A program made the position numbers and the translations under genes. From assembly GCA_025738555.1 (NCBI GenBank), contig JAOVFP010000010.1, forward strand, positions 1,550,001 to 1,614,000: a stretch of 64,000 bases of DNA, in the 5' to 3' direction. Every line of letters starts with the position of its first letter. Position 1 is the first letter of the stretch. The notes beneath the pieces were generated by a model. The model had not been told where the DNA came from. It worked only from the letters and a program-made list of their open reading frames with translations, and did not search any database. Source of the DNA: Cyathus striatus (lineage: Eukaryota > Basidiomycota > Agaricomycetes > Agaricales > Nidulariaceae). This document shows positions 34,651 to 46,500 of the stretch, in pieces.

Positions 34651-36388
34651 GTCTGGTCAAACATCATTTTCGTGTAATCCTTGGTATGAATTGGGAAGAG
34701 AATCAGGAAAATAACAAAACTCTGGAAATGAATGAACCCATGGCCAAGTCAGTTCAGAAAGGGTTAGAAGTAATGTTGTCCCAGCCAACATCTTCAGGAC
34801 TATGCAGGTTGTCTATTCCTGTGTTGCAATCACTTTGTTGACACTTCAATGTCTCAGAAAAGGTGAGACGAGTCAGTCAGAGGGTTAAGAAGCAGCAGTA
34901 TGTTAACGTACTGGTAAGTCATTTCTCTTTTTAATAGTTCACCATCAATTAATTAGATGAAAGCTTGAAATCTCAGGATTCAGGGAACATGATGATGATT
35001 CTCATTTGATAGAATGCGCACATACAATCATTCATGATTTTGCCAATATTGAGATAGATACTGAAGGAACAAGCCCTGAAGAGGAATTCTATAGAACTCC
35101 TCTTCTCGAACATGATGATTTAAAGGAGATACAAGAAGATATTTTGCATATGATCCGACCGAGCTGGCAAGCAGGTCCCCCAGTAAACTTTGGTTCACCA
35201 TCTCATGGGAAATTGAAAGCTGATCAATGGTGGACCTGCATTGACTATGACCTGACTATTTCATTGGCAAAAATGTGGGGTGGTGGAGAAAGTAAAAACT
35301 CAGAAATAGATGGAAGGAAACAAAAAGCGGCTGAAAGTATGCTGCTCCTTGCCATTGCTATTCATTACACTATATCACACCAAGTTCAACCCAGACTTCA
35401 TGACATGGAATTCAAGAAGTTCATATTAGCCTATCTTCATTCAATTCGAGAACTGAGGCCTGATGTCAACCTTCATCCCATTCATCACAATGCTATCCAC
35501 CTGGCGACATACCTGTCATGGTTCGGACCAATTCATGGTTGGTGGATGTTCCCATTCGAGTGGTTAATCGGCAATTTACAAAAAATAAATATCAACTTTA
35601 AATTTGGTAAGTTTATTGGCTACTTTGTATTACCTGCACTGATGGATCTTTAGGAGAGCTGGAAGCATTGATGTTGAATGCTTTCTGTGCTGTGTCAGAG
35701 CTGCATGTATTCTTACAGCGCCCAGGATGTCCTGAAATTATCAAATGGAGTAGTGAAATCGTGCAAGAGTGTTTTCCTGATGTTCAGTCTGGGACATTGA
35801 TTCACAATATGCGATTGTTGGCGAACGATACATGTCAGCCTACCAGCAGGAAAGATATTAAGCTCGATTTGGAAGTGTTACAAGTGGCTGGCTTCACAGA
35901 TGATACTAGAGTCACCGAATATGATCGATATATAGTCAATGGATGCCAGCTATCATCAAAGCATAATACATCAAGAAATAGCATAATATTCTATAAAGAT
36001 CCCGATTCTGAGCAACTAATTCTGGCCATAATTCGACACATTTTTGAAGTAATTGACCAACAAGGGTGTATTTTATTTGCAGTCCACTCTTATAGGCAAT
36101 AGGCAGACTTACCAAGTGTATTCGACCGATTTGAAGAGTTTGGTGTCAGTCTCTGGAAGGATTTATTAGATGAGAGAGTTCGCATAATCTCAAACAAGAT
36201 TCAGATCTACCCCGCAAGCAGTCGCAAATGGACTGATGGAGTTTTAGCCTTGAAGCCCTATGTTCATGTATGCATTGCTATTGGGCTATCTATTTAATTA
36301 TCAACGACTCATGAAACAATTGCTACAGGATTTCTAATGCATTTCACAAGGTACTTATGTACATATATGTTCTACCACTACATTGTTA

Positions 36389-37880
36389 TTAGTCCGTTTC
36401 TTTAAGTAGTTGCTTTATGGAGTCACCACTGTCAGGGCGATGTATCCATATGTCAGGAGAACAACTTACTGACTCCAGCTCAGGGCAGTACATCCAAAGC
36501 TTCATTATAAAAGACTGCATGTAGTCCTTGCTTTTGGCGAACTGTGGGCTATTTCCATAAGGTGGGTGTATCGTTAGGCTCCTTAGCCTTGAAGCATGCT
36601 TCATTAATTTGATAAAGTAGTCCTAATAATATAATTCAAGTAGATAGCTGGGAAAGATGGCAACACAATGCACATGATAAAGAATTTCTGAACAATCCAA
36701 ACAGATATCAATCTTTTGACATTTGCATATGGCACTAATGTTGGGTATGGAGCACTTGCATTGCATTTTGGCCACCATATGTTCATCCATCGAGTAAGGA
36801 AGTGCGATGGTAATACTCGTGTCGGAATCAAAAACGTATGTGGATTGGAGAGGGAAGTAATGTTCGCTATAGCCCTGCAGAATTCATGATTATCTGGATT
36901 GGGAAATGAATCAGATAGTTGAAGCTGAATTGTCTTCAATGAAGATGAGATGGCTGTCAGCTGGAACTGCTCACTACATGTAATATCGGTAACACTCTCT
37001 GGTATCTTGATGAACCCCTTCCTGACTGACTTACATCCTTCCGGTGTACAACAGATCCATAAATGTTGTAGTTGGCACATAGCAGAGGACGTGGTGGATG
37101 GCACAAATGAAAATGGTTCGTCACAGGAGATCAAGAGTGTCTTTAGGGTCTGCAGTGATCCACAAACCAAGATTGGTATGATATCTCTTCCACTTTTCCC
37201 TTTGATGCTTAAAAATTGTAGAGACAGTCCGTCCAGAAGCACAGACAATATATCAAGCATTTTCGAATCACCAAAGATGTGAGTCACTATACAGAGGTTT
37301 CATAGCCCAACTGCAACATCATTTTTGATTATGTCACAAGGTATCTCTGGTGGACATGGCAAGGCTACTGTGGAATGCAGAACTTGTGGAGAGTATGTGC
37401 TATCAAGGCCAACACTTGTACAAGAAGAAGGGAGACTCGCCAGAATAGCAGTGATGGAACAGATGACTTGGAGCTCTGCCGGCAGAGTATCTTCTCTGTC
37501 ATCATAACTATGAACTATGGTGAACTCTTCCATACCAGAAGCCTTGCTTAAGAATGTACATAGTCCTGTAAGGTGCTCTAGCACACAGTGTAGGCTGACA
37601 TCTACTCTGAGGTGTTGGGAACATGTGGATAGATTCACTAGAAGATGAATTGTAGCCAGACTAATGACTCCTTTAAGCAATATATTAGTACATCCAAAAA
37701 TGTTGGTGTTCAGTGCTCCTTGCCTTCTAAGAAACACTTCCATAGTAGCATAGTGCAATTATCGATTAGTGTGGATCAGCGACAACAAGCAATCATCCTC
37801 TGCTTGAATAATTATCAAGTCGACCAATTCCACTGGAAGGGTCAGAATGGGGAAGACAGGAGCCTTATTACACTGCTTCT
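36389..37880 (-). pseudogene. F-box/LRR-like protein, pseudogene
   Basis: Minus strand: an F-box-like start LPVELVDLIIIQAEDDCLLS + LIHTNR, then a TAA stop (near 37767) and LHYATMEVFLRRQGALNTNI. The rest has leucine-rich, LRR-like spacing (LSVLLDGLSLQFLSIKG, GSLQTLKTLLISCDEPFSFV, SSSLKTIQLQLSDSFPNP, SRLRSLTIHPPYG). F-box proteins bring substrates to SCF ubiquitin ligases, with LRRs choosing the substrate. Introns near 37290 and 36605 are plausible. The stop in the F-box region and lack of a clear start indicate a pseudogene, though translation from the Met at 37758 would give a protein without F-box. Confidence 0.6.
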
Positions 37881-37889
37881 TGATGGTAA

Positions 37890-38879
37890 TCTAGAAGTTG
37901 AAAAGTTAGACATGAAAAGTTCAAGTGTCTATTTGCTTAAGCATACCACTTTTCGTCATTTTCGGATGCCCTTACTTTGCAAGGGGCTGTCAAGTTTTTG
38001 AGTACCACCTTTGTAACCGCCTTTTACACTGATGCCTTTGACAAAGGTCCTTCTGATTGCCCATGCAACAGAAGAAAACTCCTGAGTTATTTGGTTAGGT
38101 ATTGAAGAACATAGCCTGGTAAGTTTCTATTACCACATACCAGGTCGCAGCTGAGAGGTTTAACAATGTTTCGGATATTTGCCATTTGTCAAAATGAATT
38201 GAAGGTTATAGACTGGGGAGGAAATATATGCACAGTGAAGATTGGGGAATGGTAATGTTGATATGCTTCGGCATTGAATGAATTAGTAATTACTTTATAC
38301 AAGCTGACCGTTTGTTTTCGAATGGGCATATAGAATTCATTCGCAAATCACAATTAACTTTAGCCTCTCCACAATTCACAAAAGGTTGATGAATCATGGC
38401 AATGATAATATGTTAGCAGCCTTCAATATTGAGAGGGCGTCGGTCTGGTAGTCCCTAGGCCCAATCAGTGAAATGATGTGGTATGGAATGCAGTGGCATT
38501 CAGCAATGGAATGGACTCCACTGTCAAACTGCTATTGTTTTTACTACCAATCTGCTGAACAAGCACCAGTCAGTCTCCATAGGAGAATCAGATGGTGTTG
38601 AACAATAATTTGTTTGCCAAGTTGTCCTCTATCTTTTTTATTATCTATGTGACTCACAATTCCATTAGACTAGTTAGATTAAGCATGCTCCACTTTCACT
38701 AAGTGAGCGAAGAAATGAGGTATCAAAACAATACAATAGGTGTGATATGCATCTTGATACTTATACTATTGCTACGACAAGATGTGGCTCCATTGCACCA
38801 CCCTCCTCATGAAGCCAGATACTCTCACTGTGCATACTTATAAATTTTGTGTTTCCTTTGAGTAATTAATTTTTGCAGT
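37890..38879. other. No gene recognised
   Basis: Spacer between the F-box pseudogene and the WD40 gene. A 118-codon plus-strand frame overlaps the F-box region on the opposite strand and is not called. First exon(s) of the WD40 gene may lie here but I could not identify them. Confidence 0.45.
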
Positions 38880-40329
38880 TTGACTTGGAATATATGTTCA
38901 CTTGTCATTCAAAGGCAATCAACACATTAAAGATAAGCCCGGATGGCACAAAATTGGCCAGTGGTGGTAGGTGCAATTTTGTACTATAGATTGAGCATTA
39001 TACGAATGAATAAAATACCCTTCCAGGTGATGACGGACTTGTAGTAATATGGGACCTGGATACTGGTGAAAGCCTTTGGGAAGTGCCTGTAATTGGGGAA
39101 GTTACTACAATCTGCTGGGCCTTGTTCCCTGAAACCAGCACCACAGTGTTATATTTTGGAACTGGAAGTGGTGTAATATGGGGGTATCAGGAAGATACCT
39201 TTGGTGATAGTTATGAACAAGTATTGGCAATCTCTGCACATGATGGCCCCTTGGAGGACTTGAAGTTCGACCTGTTCCATAGTCGACTTGCTTCACTCAG
39301 AGAAGGCTACCTCAAGGTTTGGAATTTAAATTTTCCAGGCAAGCAATTCATTTCGAAATCCCTTTCATTTCCCACTTAATCTCTTTAGGTCAGGCCACAT
39401 TATATGTGGAGACCACTCCTCTTCCTCACACAGCTAGAAATGTTGCATTTATTGAGAATGGAACAGAACTAATTCTTTGTTATTTGGAATCCTGTGAAAT
39501 GTATGTCACATTGTCCTTCCATTTGTAAAAGTGTTAAATCATGCAGCACCAGTTTCTGCTATCAAATGTCACCTTGGAAGATGCGATGGATCCATGAGAT
39601 ACACACCAGAATGTTAGTCTTTTGCCGTCACAATTACGTTAACTCACCCAGTACCATTTCTTAAGTGGTTATGCAACTGTTAGTGCTGACAACGATACTT
39701 TAATTGTTTCAAATCTTAGAGATGGTATCGACATTTATGCTATACCACCTGTACAGCCACTTCAATCACTAAAACATGCCATTCGCTCAAATGTACCTCT
39801 CGTTGTCTCAACCACATTCGAAGGTGAACTGGTTGTTGTTGGCAGTGATGATGGAGTAGTACACATATATGATCAGTGTTTGGGAACATTAATCGCATTA
39901 TTACCCCATGGCTATGGTAAGTTATTATGGTATATGTATGCGGCTGATGTCACATTAACTGTTCTGTTGTTAGTTGGTACACTAGTCCAAATCGCTGAGG
40001 TTTGTTCAATGTGCCTAGTACACGAGCAACTCTAATTATGGTTACAGGCATTCAGTTCTGACAAGCATTGTGTTATTGCAACTGGGACATCAGATAAGGA
40101 TGCCATCGAAATAAAAGTATGGATGTCAGGTACCAGAAATTTACCTACCAGTACCTTCCCAAAAAATCATCCATGCCCTACTTCTGAACAGACATCTGGT
40201 ATGCAAATACTCCAGCAAAGAATGCCGGCGGTAGTTGAAGTGACCGGCAGGATTGCTATCTTTTGTCTACTGTTTGTTTACCTTGTAGGGTATGACTACT
40301 TGGTAAACATCATGGCTTTTACATTGTAA
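38880..40329 (+). CDS. WD40-repeat protein, 5' end not located
   Basis: Exons joined by short GT..AG introns: YMFTCHSKAINTLKISPDGT + KLASGG; DDGLVVIWDLDTGESLWEV.. (39027-39340); ATLYVETTPLPHTARNVAFI; YQMSPWKMRWIHEI; DTLIVSNLRDGIDIYAIPP and GELVVVGSDDGVVHIYDQ; VGTLVQIAE; SSDKHCVIATGTSDKDAIEI + KVWMS. These are WD40 blades with GD or SDDG turns and VxIWD ends, and no stop codon was found in the chosen frames. After 40260 a hydrophobic stretch (IAIFCLLFVYLVGYDYLVNI) could be a C-terminal membrane segment, as in other fungal members of this family. The paralogue at 21582-22670 is inverted. The start Met is not seen, so it may be truncated 5'. Confidence 0.6.
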
Positions 40330-42620
40330 TGTGCTCGTCAAATGCTACAGGACATCTCTGACAAATGCTGGGTGTTATCCCTCTATAGAAGCCCTCCAGG
40401 ACACAAGACAGCCACCTCACGGTGTGTGCTCCCCCAGAGATGCCTCTGTTTACCCCCTCCTGGTGCCCTACCCTTGGTACAGCATCCCGAGCTACATTAT
40501 ATAACGACAACTGACTACACATACTTTCCCTTCTCCTTTATGATACAGCATATTTCCTGCCCCTTACTAACTGTACATTCTCCTTGCATTCTCATTCCAG
40601 TCTCTTCCAAGATATTTATTAATCACTACAATGTTACAACTTTTCAGCTACACATTTATGTACTATATATTCCATTCAATTTCAGCTATTTTGAGCACTA
40701 ATGATATAGTAGATAGAAAAAACACAACAGTTACAGAAACTTACCAGTAATGTATATTGTACCAGCCCACCATCCTACAACTTCTCAGCGTCTTTCCCAT
40801 GCACACATAGAAGTGGACTGTCTATTATGAGGATGGGTCAGTGGTAATTGGCTTGCATTGACATGAGACTTACTTCAACTTTGCTAATTTCAAGCCCTTT
40901 TTCCCTCCTCTCATCATTTTCCGCTCCTTGATGATGAATGCCCAATAGCCTAGCTGCTCTCCAATGTCTCCCCAGGCCGCCCCAGTGCACCATAACTCGG
41001 TCGCCTACCTACCGTGATCTTGCTGTTTAGAAAACAAGAAACTGAAGAGAAAGATACACACATTATAAAACTTGGCCTGCTCCTTATAGCTGATGAAGGT
41101 TGGTTCTGTTGCCATGTTTAACAATCACCTGTGAACATTATTTTGAGAAAACTATCTGAAATAACAAGAACCTACCTCAGTTTAGATCTCTGAATGCTTG
41201 GCATGGTTCAGTAAAGGAGCAGGACAATGTGGGACTCGTGAAGCATTTGAAAGCTTATCTCAAACAGATACCTGCCACTACCCCACTTACTCTCCAAATC
41301 AGTGACAACAGTTGGTCTACTTCTCCCCCCCCACCCCCCCATGACTAACCAACGACCAACGACGATGACACTCCCCCACTCACAATCCACCCCCTCCAAA
41401 TATCACCCCACAGCGTAGACAGTGGCCACATCGACGCCCTCATAATGTCGCCTCACTCACAACTCCCCTCACTCCCCCAGTCGACCTACTCCTGAGTCCC
41501 CAATGACCCAGTACCATCTACGTGGAGTAGATGGTACGTTCTTTTCTCAATGTCTGCTGTCTGATCCCCACAGGCATGAGAACACATCCCCTACAACACG
41601 TCCCCTACCTCAATGTCCCCCTCAACTTGTCCCCTCCTGCTGCCAACACCACTGCCTCCCCGCCGACTTGTCCCCTGCCTCAACATCCCCCACCTCAACG
41701 AGCACATGTTCTCTACTACATGCTCCCTTCTGCCACCACCACTGCCTCCTCCTCACCGACTCCTACCTCAATGTCCCCCAACCTGTACATTCACTCTCTT
41801 CGCTATAGAAAGCTATCGAGGGCCTGGTACGGATAAGCCTAAGCTCGCTTATGCGCGAAAAAGGACAGGAGGACAGAGTTCTGGCACTGTAGACTGTAGG
41901 CACTTTAGGGATTCAAGCAATCGAGATGTTGCATGTTCTCTGTATACGCCGGCAAGGCGAGCTATAGGTAAGTTTATGTCCTGTCATAAACGATCTCTGT
42001 GCTTATAATATAAGAAACCTCATGCAACCCACTGGCACCATCTACCACGCAGCATTCTTCATTTTCTGCAATCCTGCAGCCCACAACCTCAATGTTCCAT
42101 TCAGCCATGTGATACCGATGCTATGTGCATATGTCGGAGCCAGGTCAGCCCCTTCCCCTAGCTCGAGTCAACACTGCCTGTTACCTCACATCTCACAGTG
42201 CCGTTGGAGTCTGCAGTCCCCTTCTCCCACCACCACTGCCTTGTCCATACCTTTCAGGCTCATAGCGTAGTGGCCGAGTACTGCCTACCATTCCTCTCCT
42301 TGACAGTAGTGATGGAGGGGGAGCAGAGTAGGTAGAAAGGGGAGGCATGAGGAGAATTGGGGGTATCTGTGGGATGGGTATAGGTGGAAGTTCATGGTTC
42401 CACTGTCTGGTTTTGTAGTCGGGGAGCACGGTAGTTGTGCTGGCACCAGAACTCCTGCGCTCAGCATAGCGGGACATCATCCTTCACAAGCCGAAATCAA
42501 ACCCAGGCTCAGAGAAGGGCACACAACTCCATGCCATTGTACTTACCACATCTTCAAAGATCCCCGTCCACTTCATCCATCCTTGTAATAACCACTGTCT
42601 ACCACACATGTCATCAGCAC
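40330..42620. other. No gene recognised; C-rich tracts
   Basis: Contains CCCCCCCCACCCCCCC near 41330 and Pro/Ser-coding low complexity at 41500-41800 (repeated CTCAACTTGTCCCCT / CCTCAACATCCCC / ACCACCACTGCCTCC). Frames of 100-130 codons on the plus strand reflect this composition. No conserved protein, RNA gene or transposon end is seen. Confidence 0.5.
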
Positions 42621-42639
42621 CACCACAGCCAGCCAGCAC

Positions 42640-43085
42640 GAGTCCCCCCCCCCGAAGGTGTCACCGATCCCAACTACATTCCCCTCCCTGGTGGCCTCAG
42701 GAACTTGACCGTCATCCAACAGCGTGCACTTGGAGAGTTTAGGAAGGAGCTTCGGGACAAGGGGCACTTTGTTCCAGAGAGGATGGACGATGCCACCTTG
42801 CTGCAGTGAGTTCTCCTGCCCATGTTGTTTCTTTCATTCCTCATCCCTTCTGATCATACAATGGTGTCATGCACGTAGGGTCTTGAGAGCAAGGAAGTTT
42901 GCCGTCCCCCTGGCAAAGGAGATGATCATCGGTGCTGAGAAATGGAGAAAAGAATTTGGAGTTGATGATATCACCAAGTATGTTCATTCCTGTTCCTTTG
43001 CTCTCACAATTGATGTTAATCATCCCATTAGAAACTTTGATTTCAAGGAGAAGGCTGATTTTGACCAGTACCTTCTCCCCACATC
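42640..43085 (+). pseudogene. SEC14-like CRAL-TRIO N-terminal fragment
   Basis: Three exons with exact splice junctions. Exon 1 (to 42805) encodes LPGGLRNLTVIQQRALGEFR and GHFVPERMDDATLLQ; exon 2 (42879-42977) VLRARKFAVPLAKEMIIGAE + KWRKEFGVDDITK; exon 3 (from 43032) NFDFKEKADFDQYLLP. The DDATLL..LRARKF....A..M...A..WR..F..DDI pattern is the CRAL-TRIO N-terminal helical domain of SEC14 phosphatidylinositol-transfer proteins, which exchange PI and phosphatidylcholine at Golgi membranes. After DQYLLP the expected lipid-binding domain does not follow and the frame stops at 43148. It is therefore a 5' fragment of a gene, perhaps carried here by a transposon. Confidence 0.8.
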
Positions 43086-43149
43086 GTCTCACTATGACCA
43101 CCCCCTCCTCTGTGTCTGCATTACGATGACCGTCTTCTATGACCTCTGA

Positions 43150-44592
43150 CCCTCACATGCTATCCATTCACTCACTCTTACTTCCCTTCATCTCTTTGAG
43201 CATGTAGCTTCTTTACTTCCTGCCCCATCTCTTCCTTCCACTTCCACCTTCATATTCACCTCGCTGACCCTTTCCAACAGAGCTCCACTTCCCTTTCTGC
43301 TTCACACCCGCACTCCAACATCGAAAGCTAATGGGAATGGGAATAGGACAGCCAGTCCTCTTCTACTAGTACACCAATGGTGTAGACAGTCTTCCAAGGA
43401 ACTGCTAACTAGCCTGGTGAATCAGTATAAAGCTTGGGCATAACTGTGAATGGGACGAGTTCTGTAACCTGTTGCTGGGAGGATGAATGTGGTGGGTAGG
43501 GTAGGACAGACAAACCTCTTCTCTGCTCCTTCACATTTCGTTCACGTACTAAATAAAGCACTCTGCAGCTCACCTTTGATGATCCTACCTGCTGACCCTA
43601 AGCACACATGCTCATCATGCAGAGTATGCTTCTCAACATTGATATGAGGCACTGGAAGCAGCCAGCATGAATTGAACATAGCATTCATATCGGATGGGGA
43701 GGGAGGGTAAGTTGTCTCCTTACTCCTTCCACTTTGTTCACATACTAACTAAGCACCTCTCTAGCTCATTCATCATGAACCCACTCATCCATCCCAAGCA
43801 CACTATTGATACGAGGCACAGGACTCAGCAAACAGGACACAGTGACTAACATTGGATTGCTATCAGAGGGCCCTTGTGCAAGGCAGGAAGAAAGGAGGAG
43901 AGAGGGTGAGTTCTTATTTCGTTCATGTATGAACAGGGGTCCTGCCCTGCGGTATGGCATCCCCTTCATCAGTTCATTCTAATGTAATTCATTTCTTCAG
44001 TTTAACACTATTATATTCTTTCTATCCATTCCTCTAGCTGAACTAACCTCATATGTACGATGCTACTGTATCACCACCAGCAACACTACACCATCTCGCA
44101 GCACCACCACCTCATGATTCTGCACCACCCCCATCTTGCACAACCACGCCATGTCCACCTCAACACATAGCCATAGCTTGTCTCTCCCACTCATATCCCA
44201 CACAGTTGTTCTACCTCTACATCATGTAGAGCCTCTCCCCCTCATGATGATTTTATACATATTCATGGATTTATCTATTAATTAAAATATGTTTTAATGT
44301 ACATTTACTATCTAAGTACTAAGTTTTGACCCCCTCCAATTCTAGTAACCCAGTGTCAGTGTATTACTGAGTTTAATATACTTTATTGTTCAATTCAACC
44401 AAATAGTGCCTCCTCCCTAGTTGATGCAGAACTCTATTGTCTCGTTCTCCATACAGGTGCTCATCCATTCTCCATACCAACCCATCTATTCCTATTTGGT
44501 GAGGTGATATTGTTCTGAATTCTACATGTTTCCATCCTTGTTAATTATCTTCTTTTTTGTCTCTCAGACTATAAGTACACATCTACATCACA
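43150..44592. other. No gene recognised; imperfect duplication
   Basis: CTCCTTCACATTTCGTTCAC + GTACTAAATAAAGCAC (43523) recurs as CTCCTTCCACTTTGTTCACA + TACTAACTAAGCAC (43721), about 200 bp apart, with neighbouring GATACGAGGCACAGGA / GATATGAGGCACTGGA words. So a ~200-bp imperfect tandem duplication covers about 43500-43830. Otherwise no pattern. Confidence 0.5.
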
Positions 44593-45152
44593 ATGGGTAC
44601 AGTAAAAATGCCTGCCACTAGAAACTACTGTGTTTTGTGCCATTTCTCTCCATTGACTATACACTCACAATTTTCACCGGAACGTATTCTGAGCCCACCT
44701 CCATGCACTCTTAGGACTTACTTTCCCCAAGAAGATGACACTGAACCGCCAATAAGCTCTGGAGTGCTTGTTCCTAAACCCTGGGGCAAAGCAGGAAAAA
44801 ATTATAAAATAGTTGACCATGTGGAATGTAGCCAGGAGCGACTTAGCGATATGGAGGTGATAATTTATTTCAGAGCAATATTTATTTTCTTACTATTGTG
44901 ACATGCAGAACTATATTATTCAATTAGCCCATGAGGAGTTGGATTTTGAAATTACTTACGCTGCTCAGGAAAGCAGTAAACTTGATATTGTATGTGAGAA
45001 GGTACATCTTTCCACTAATTATTGTGACAATATCTAATGACCGCTTCTGAAGGCTGCAGGTCAATATCCTGATCTTCGTGGATATGACAGCAATTGGCTG
45101 ACTCTTAATATTATCAAGATCAAAATGCGAAATTTCCGAAAAAGTCACTGAA
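44593..45152 (+). CDS. Unidentified protein, three exons
   Basis: Exon 1 from ATG 44593: MGTVKMPATRNYCVLCHFSP, PQEDDTEPPISSGVLVPKPW + GKAGKNYKIVDHVECSQERL. An intron from near 44855 to 44909 joins NYIIQLAHEELDFEITYAAQ + ESSKLDIVCEK. A second intron leads to GQYPDLRGYDSNWLTLNIIK + IKMRNFRKSH and TGA at 45150. Clean GT..AG junctions and no internal stop suggest an intact ~150-aa protein. No membrane segment. The (Y/F)P.L..Y...W....(I/M) motif is shared with the fragment at 27130-27400. Function unknown; nearby repeats leave open that it is transposon-associated. Confidence 0.5.
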
Positions 45153-45315
45153 CACCGGTCACATCTGCAGCTGAAGGAGGATCTGTAATGAAGAGGAAAG
45201 AAGCCAGGGTCGTTCATGGCACAGGAGCTTGAGTAGAGTTTCAAATTTTCAAATTTTATGTCTTTGCATATATGGACATATTTGCGGTGTGGGAAATTGT
45301 ATATATGTATTGAGT

Positions 45316-45847
45316 GGTTGAGTGGGGATGGAGCAGGGAGTTGAGTGGGTTATGAGTGGGTGTGAGTGGCCTGTGAGTGGCCCTGTGAGCAGGACAATCA
45401 ATATGATATGTTACCATATTTACAATCTGCACATACATAGGGTAGGACAACATATTTTTGATTACATTTAGAATTGGCAAGTGGATCTGATGAACAAACG
45501 AATCCAGACTCTGTTATCAGGACAAATTCTGAATGTGCAATAAGATAGGGGCACTGAGCATAGCCAGAATCTGTGTTTAGATAGGGTCAGTGAACAAATG
45601 TGCATCCCAATTCAGGATTTGTGCAAGAATCTGCATTAACAACCAATTTTTCACACAGATTCTACCTTTGTTCTATTGTTATTTTCTCAATATGGAAGCG
45701 TGATATGGGTTCAGAACCAATCCATCATTATTTTCTAAATATGAACATGAATCTGTTCAAGGAGCTGATTTTGGTACACATTCTAATTGTTAAGAAAATC
45801 TGTTTGTACCATATTTACCCTGCCCCGATTCAGTTCTGTCTGAGGTG
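45316..45847 (-). repeat. Dispersed repeat, copy 2
   Basis: Reverse complement of 14803-15331 with few differences over about 530 bp. The end at 45847 (GAGGTG) is followed within a few bases by a nested foldback insertion (45848-46243). After that, TGTATTGA continues the sequence that in copy 1 flanks the same end (reverse complement TCAATACATTACACCTC). Confidence 0.8.
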
Positions 45848-46243
45848 TTATTGGTGATCAATGTGACAAGGGAAAAAGCATGACATGCTGGAAAATGTTG
45901 GAAAAGGTGTGACATGTGTGACATGTTGGAAAATGTTGGAAAAAGTGTGACATGCTGGAAAATGTTGGAAAAAGTGTGATATGTTGGAAAATATTGGAAA
46001 AAGCATGATATGCTGGAAAATGTTGGAAAAGGCATGACATGTGTGACATGTTGGAAAATGTTGGAAAAGTGTAACATGCTGGAAAATGTTGGAAAAAGTG
46101 TGATATGTCTTGTCACACTTTTCATGTACTGTCAGGTTCTGACAAGTGTGACAAGATGTGTCACAACATTTTCCAACATGTCACACTTTTCCAACATTTT
46201 TCAGCATGTCATGCTTTTCCCTTGTCACATTGATCACCAATAA
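45848..46243. mobile_element. Small foldback element with GTGTGACA satellite
   Basis: Ends TTATTGGTGATCAATGTGAC and (reverse complement) the same sequence, forming an inverted repeat of at least 45 bp that runs into CAAGGGAAAAAGCATGACAT. The centre is a tandem array of GACATGCTGGAAAATGTTGG + AAAAGTGT units. Copy 1 of the surrounding repeat gives an empty site. The flanking duplication cannot be longer than 2-3 bp (TA or TTA/TAA). Confidence 0.8.
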
Positions 46244-46259
46244 TGTATTGACAACTTGC

Positions 46260-46500
46260 TTATTCAACAAACAACTATCACTGATAGTCTAATGAGAGTT
46301 CAGCAGTGAAATGATATCAATCTAGTCTCAGATTACTATTGAGACCTGAGTGAGAGAGGTTTGATTTTTGTGAAAATTTATCATCTAACTCTCACCTGAC
46401 TCTCACCTAACTCTCATCTGACTGTCATTTCAGGCTAAAAATCTCAATCTACTCTCAACTGACTATCAACTGACTCTCTGATAGTCAGTTGAAACATGTG
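46260..46500. repeat. CTCTCACCTGACTCTCA cluster
   Basis: Runs of ACTCTCACCTGACTCTCACC followed by TCAACTGACTATCAACTGAC and the inverse GATAGTCAGTTGAAACATGT, with related GAGAGTTCAG words on the left near 46294. It resembles the cluster at 14640-14770 and the outer parts of the element at 3237-4611, so a shared family of small foldback elements is likely. Confidence 0.6.

Larger units (their letters stand above)
27996..36290 (+). pseudogene. Tnp2-type (CACTA/EnSpm-like) transposase gene, split by two insertions
   Basis: 5' part 27996-28827: MPHPNKEKKLTVCYCSWCNG, a C2H2-like start, then CNFILHMVKLLLGSVLSADQ. Middle part 33010-34041: ARKKFNLDPKTTMFATCQAC, a Cys-rich block, LDGLNPYLAPLVDVLHKSY, then IVPAVCDLPGSHKLTGCALH and YTVIDGMHNLYLGL. 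3' part 34656-36290: SPSHGKLKADQWWTCIDYD, HHNAIHLATYLSWFGPIHGW + WMFPFEWLIG, GELEALMLNAFCAVSELHVF, EEFGVSLWKDLL. These are hallmarks of fungal Tnp2/transposase_21 proteins, which catalyse cut-and-paste transposition. The gene is interrupted by a 4175-bp foldback element and a 609-bp solo LTR; removing each with one target copy restores the frame across both junctions. Further stops (near 28252, 28338, 28425, 33340) show it was already or is now dead. Confidence 0.82.

Noticed and set aside
41503..42480. Frames of 95-131 codons rich in Pro, Ser and Cys
   Set aside because: C-rich low-complexity DNA with no conserved motif or splice structure.
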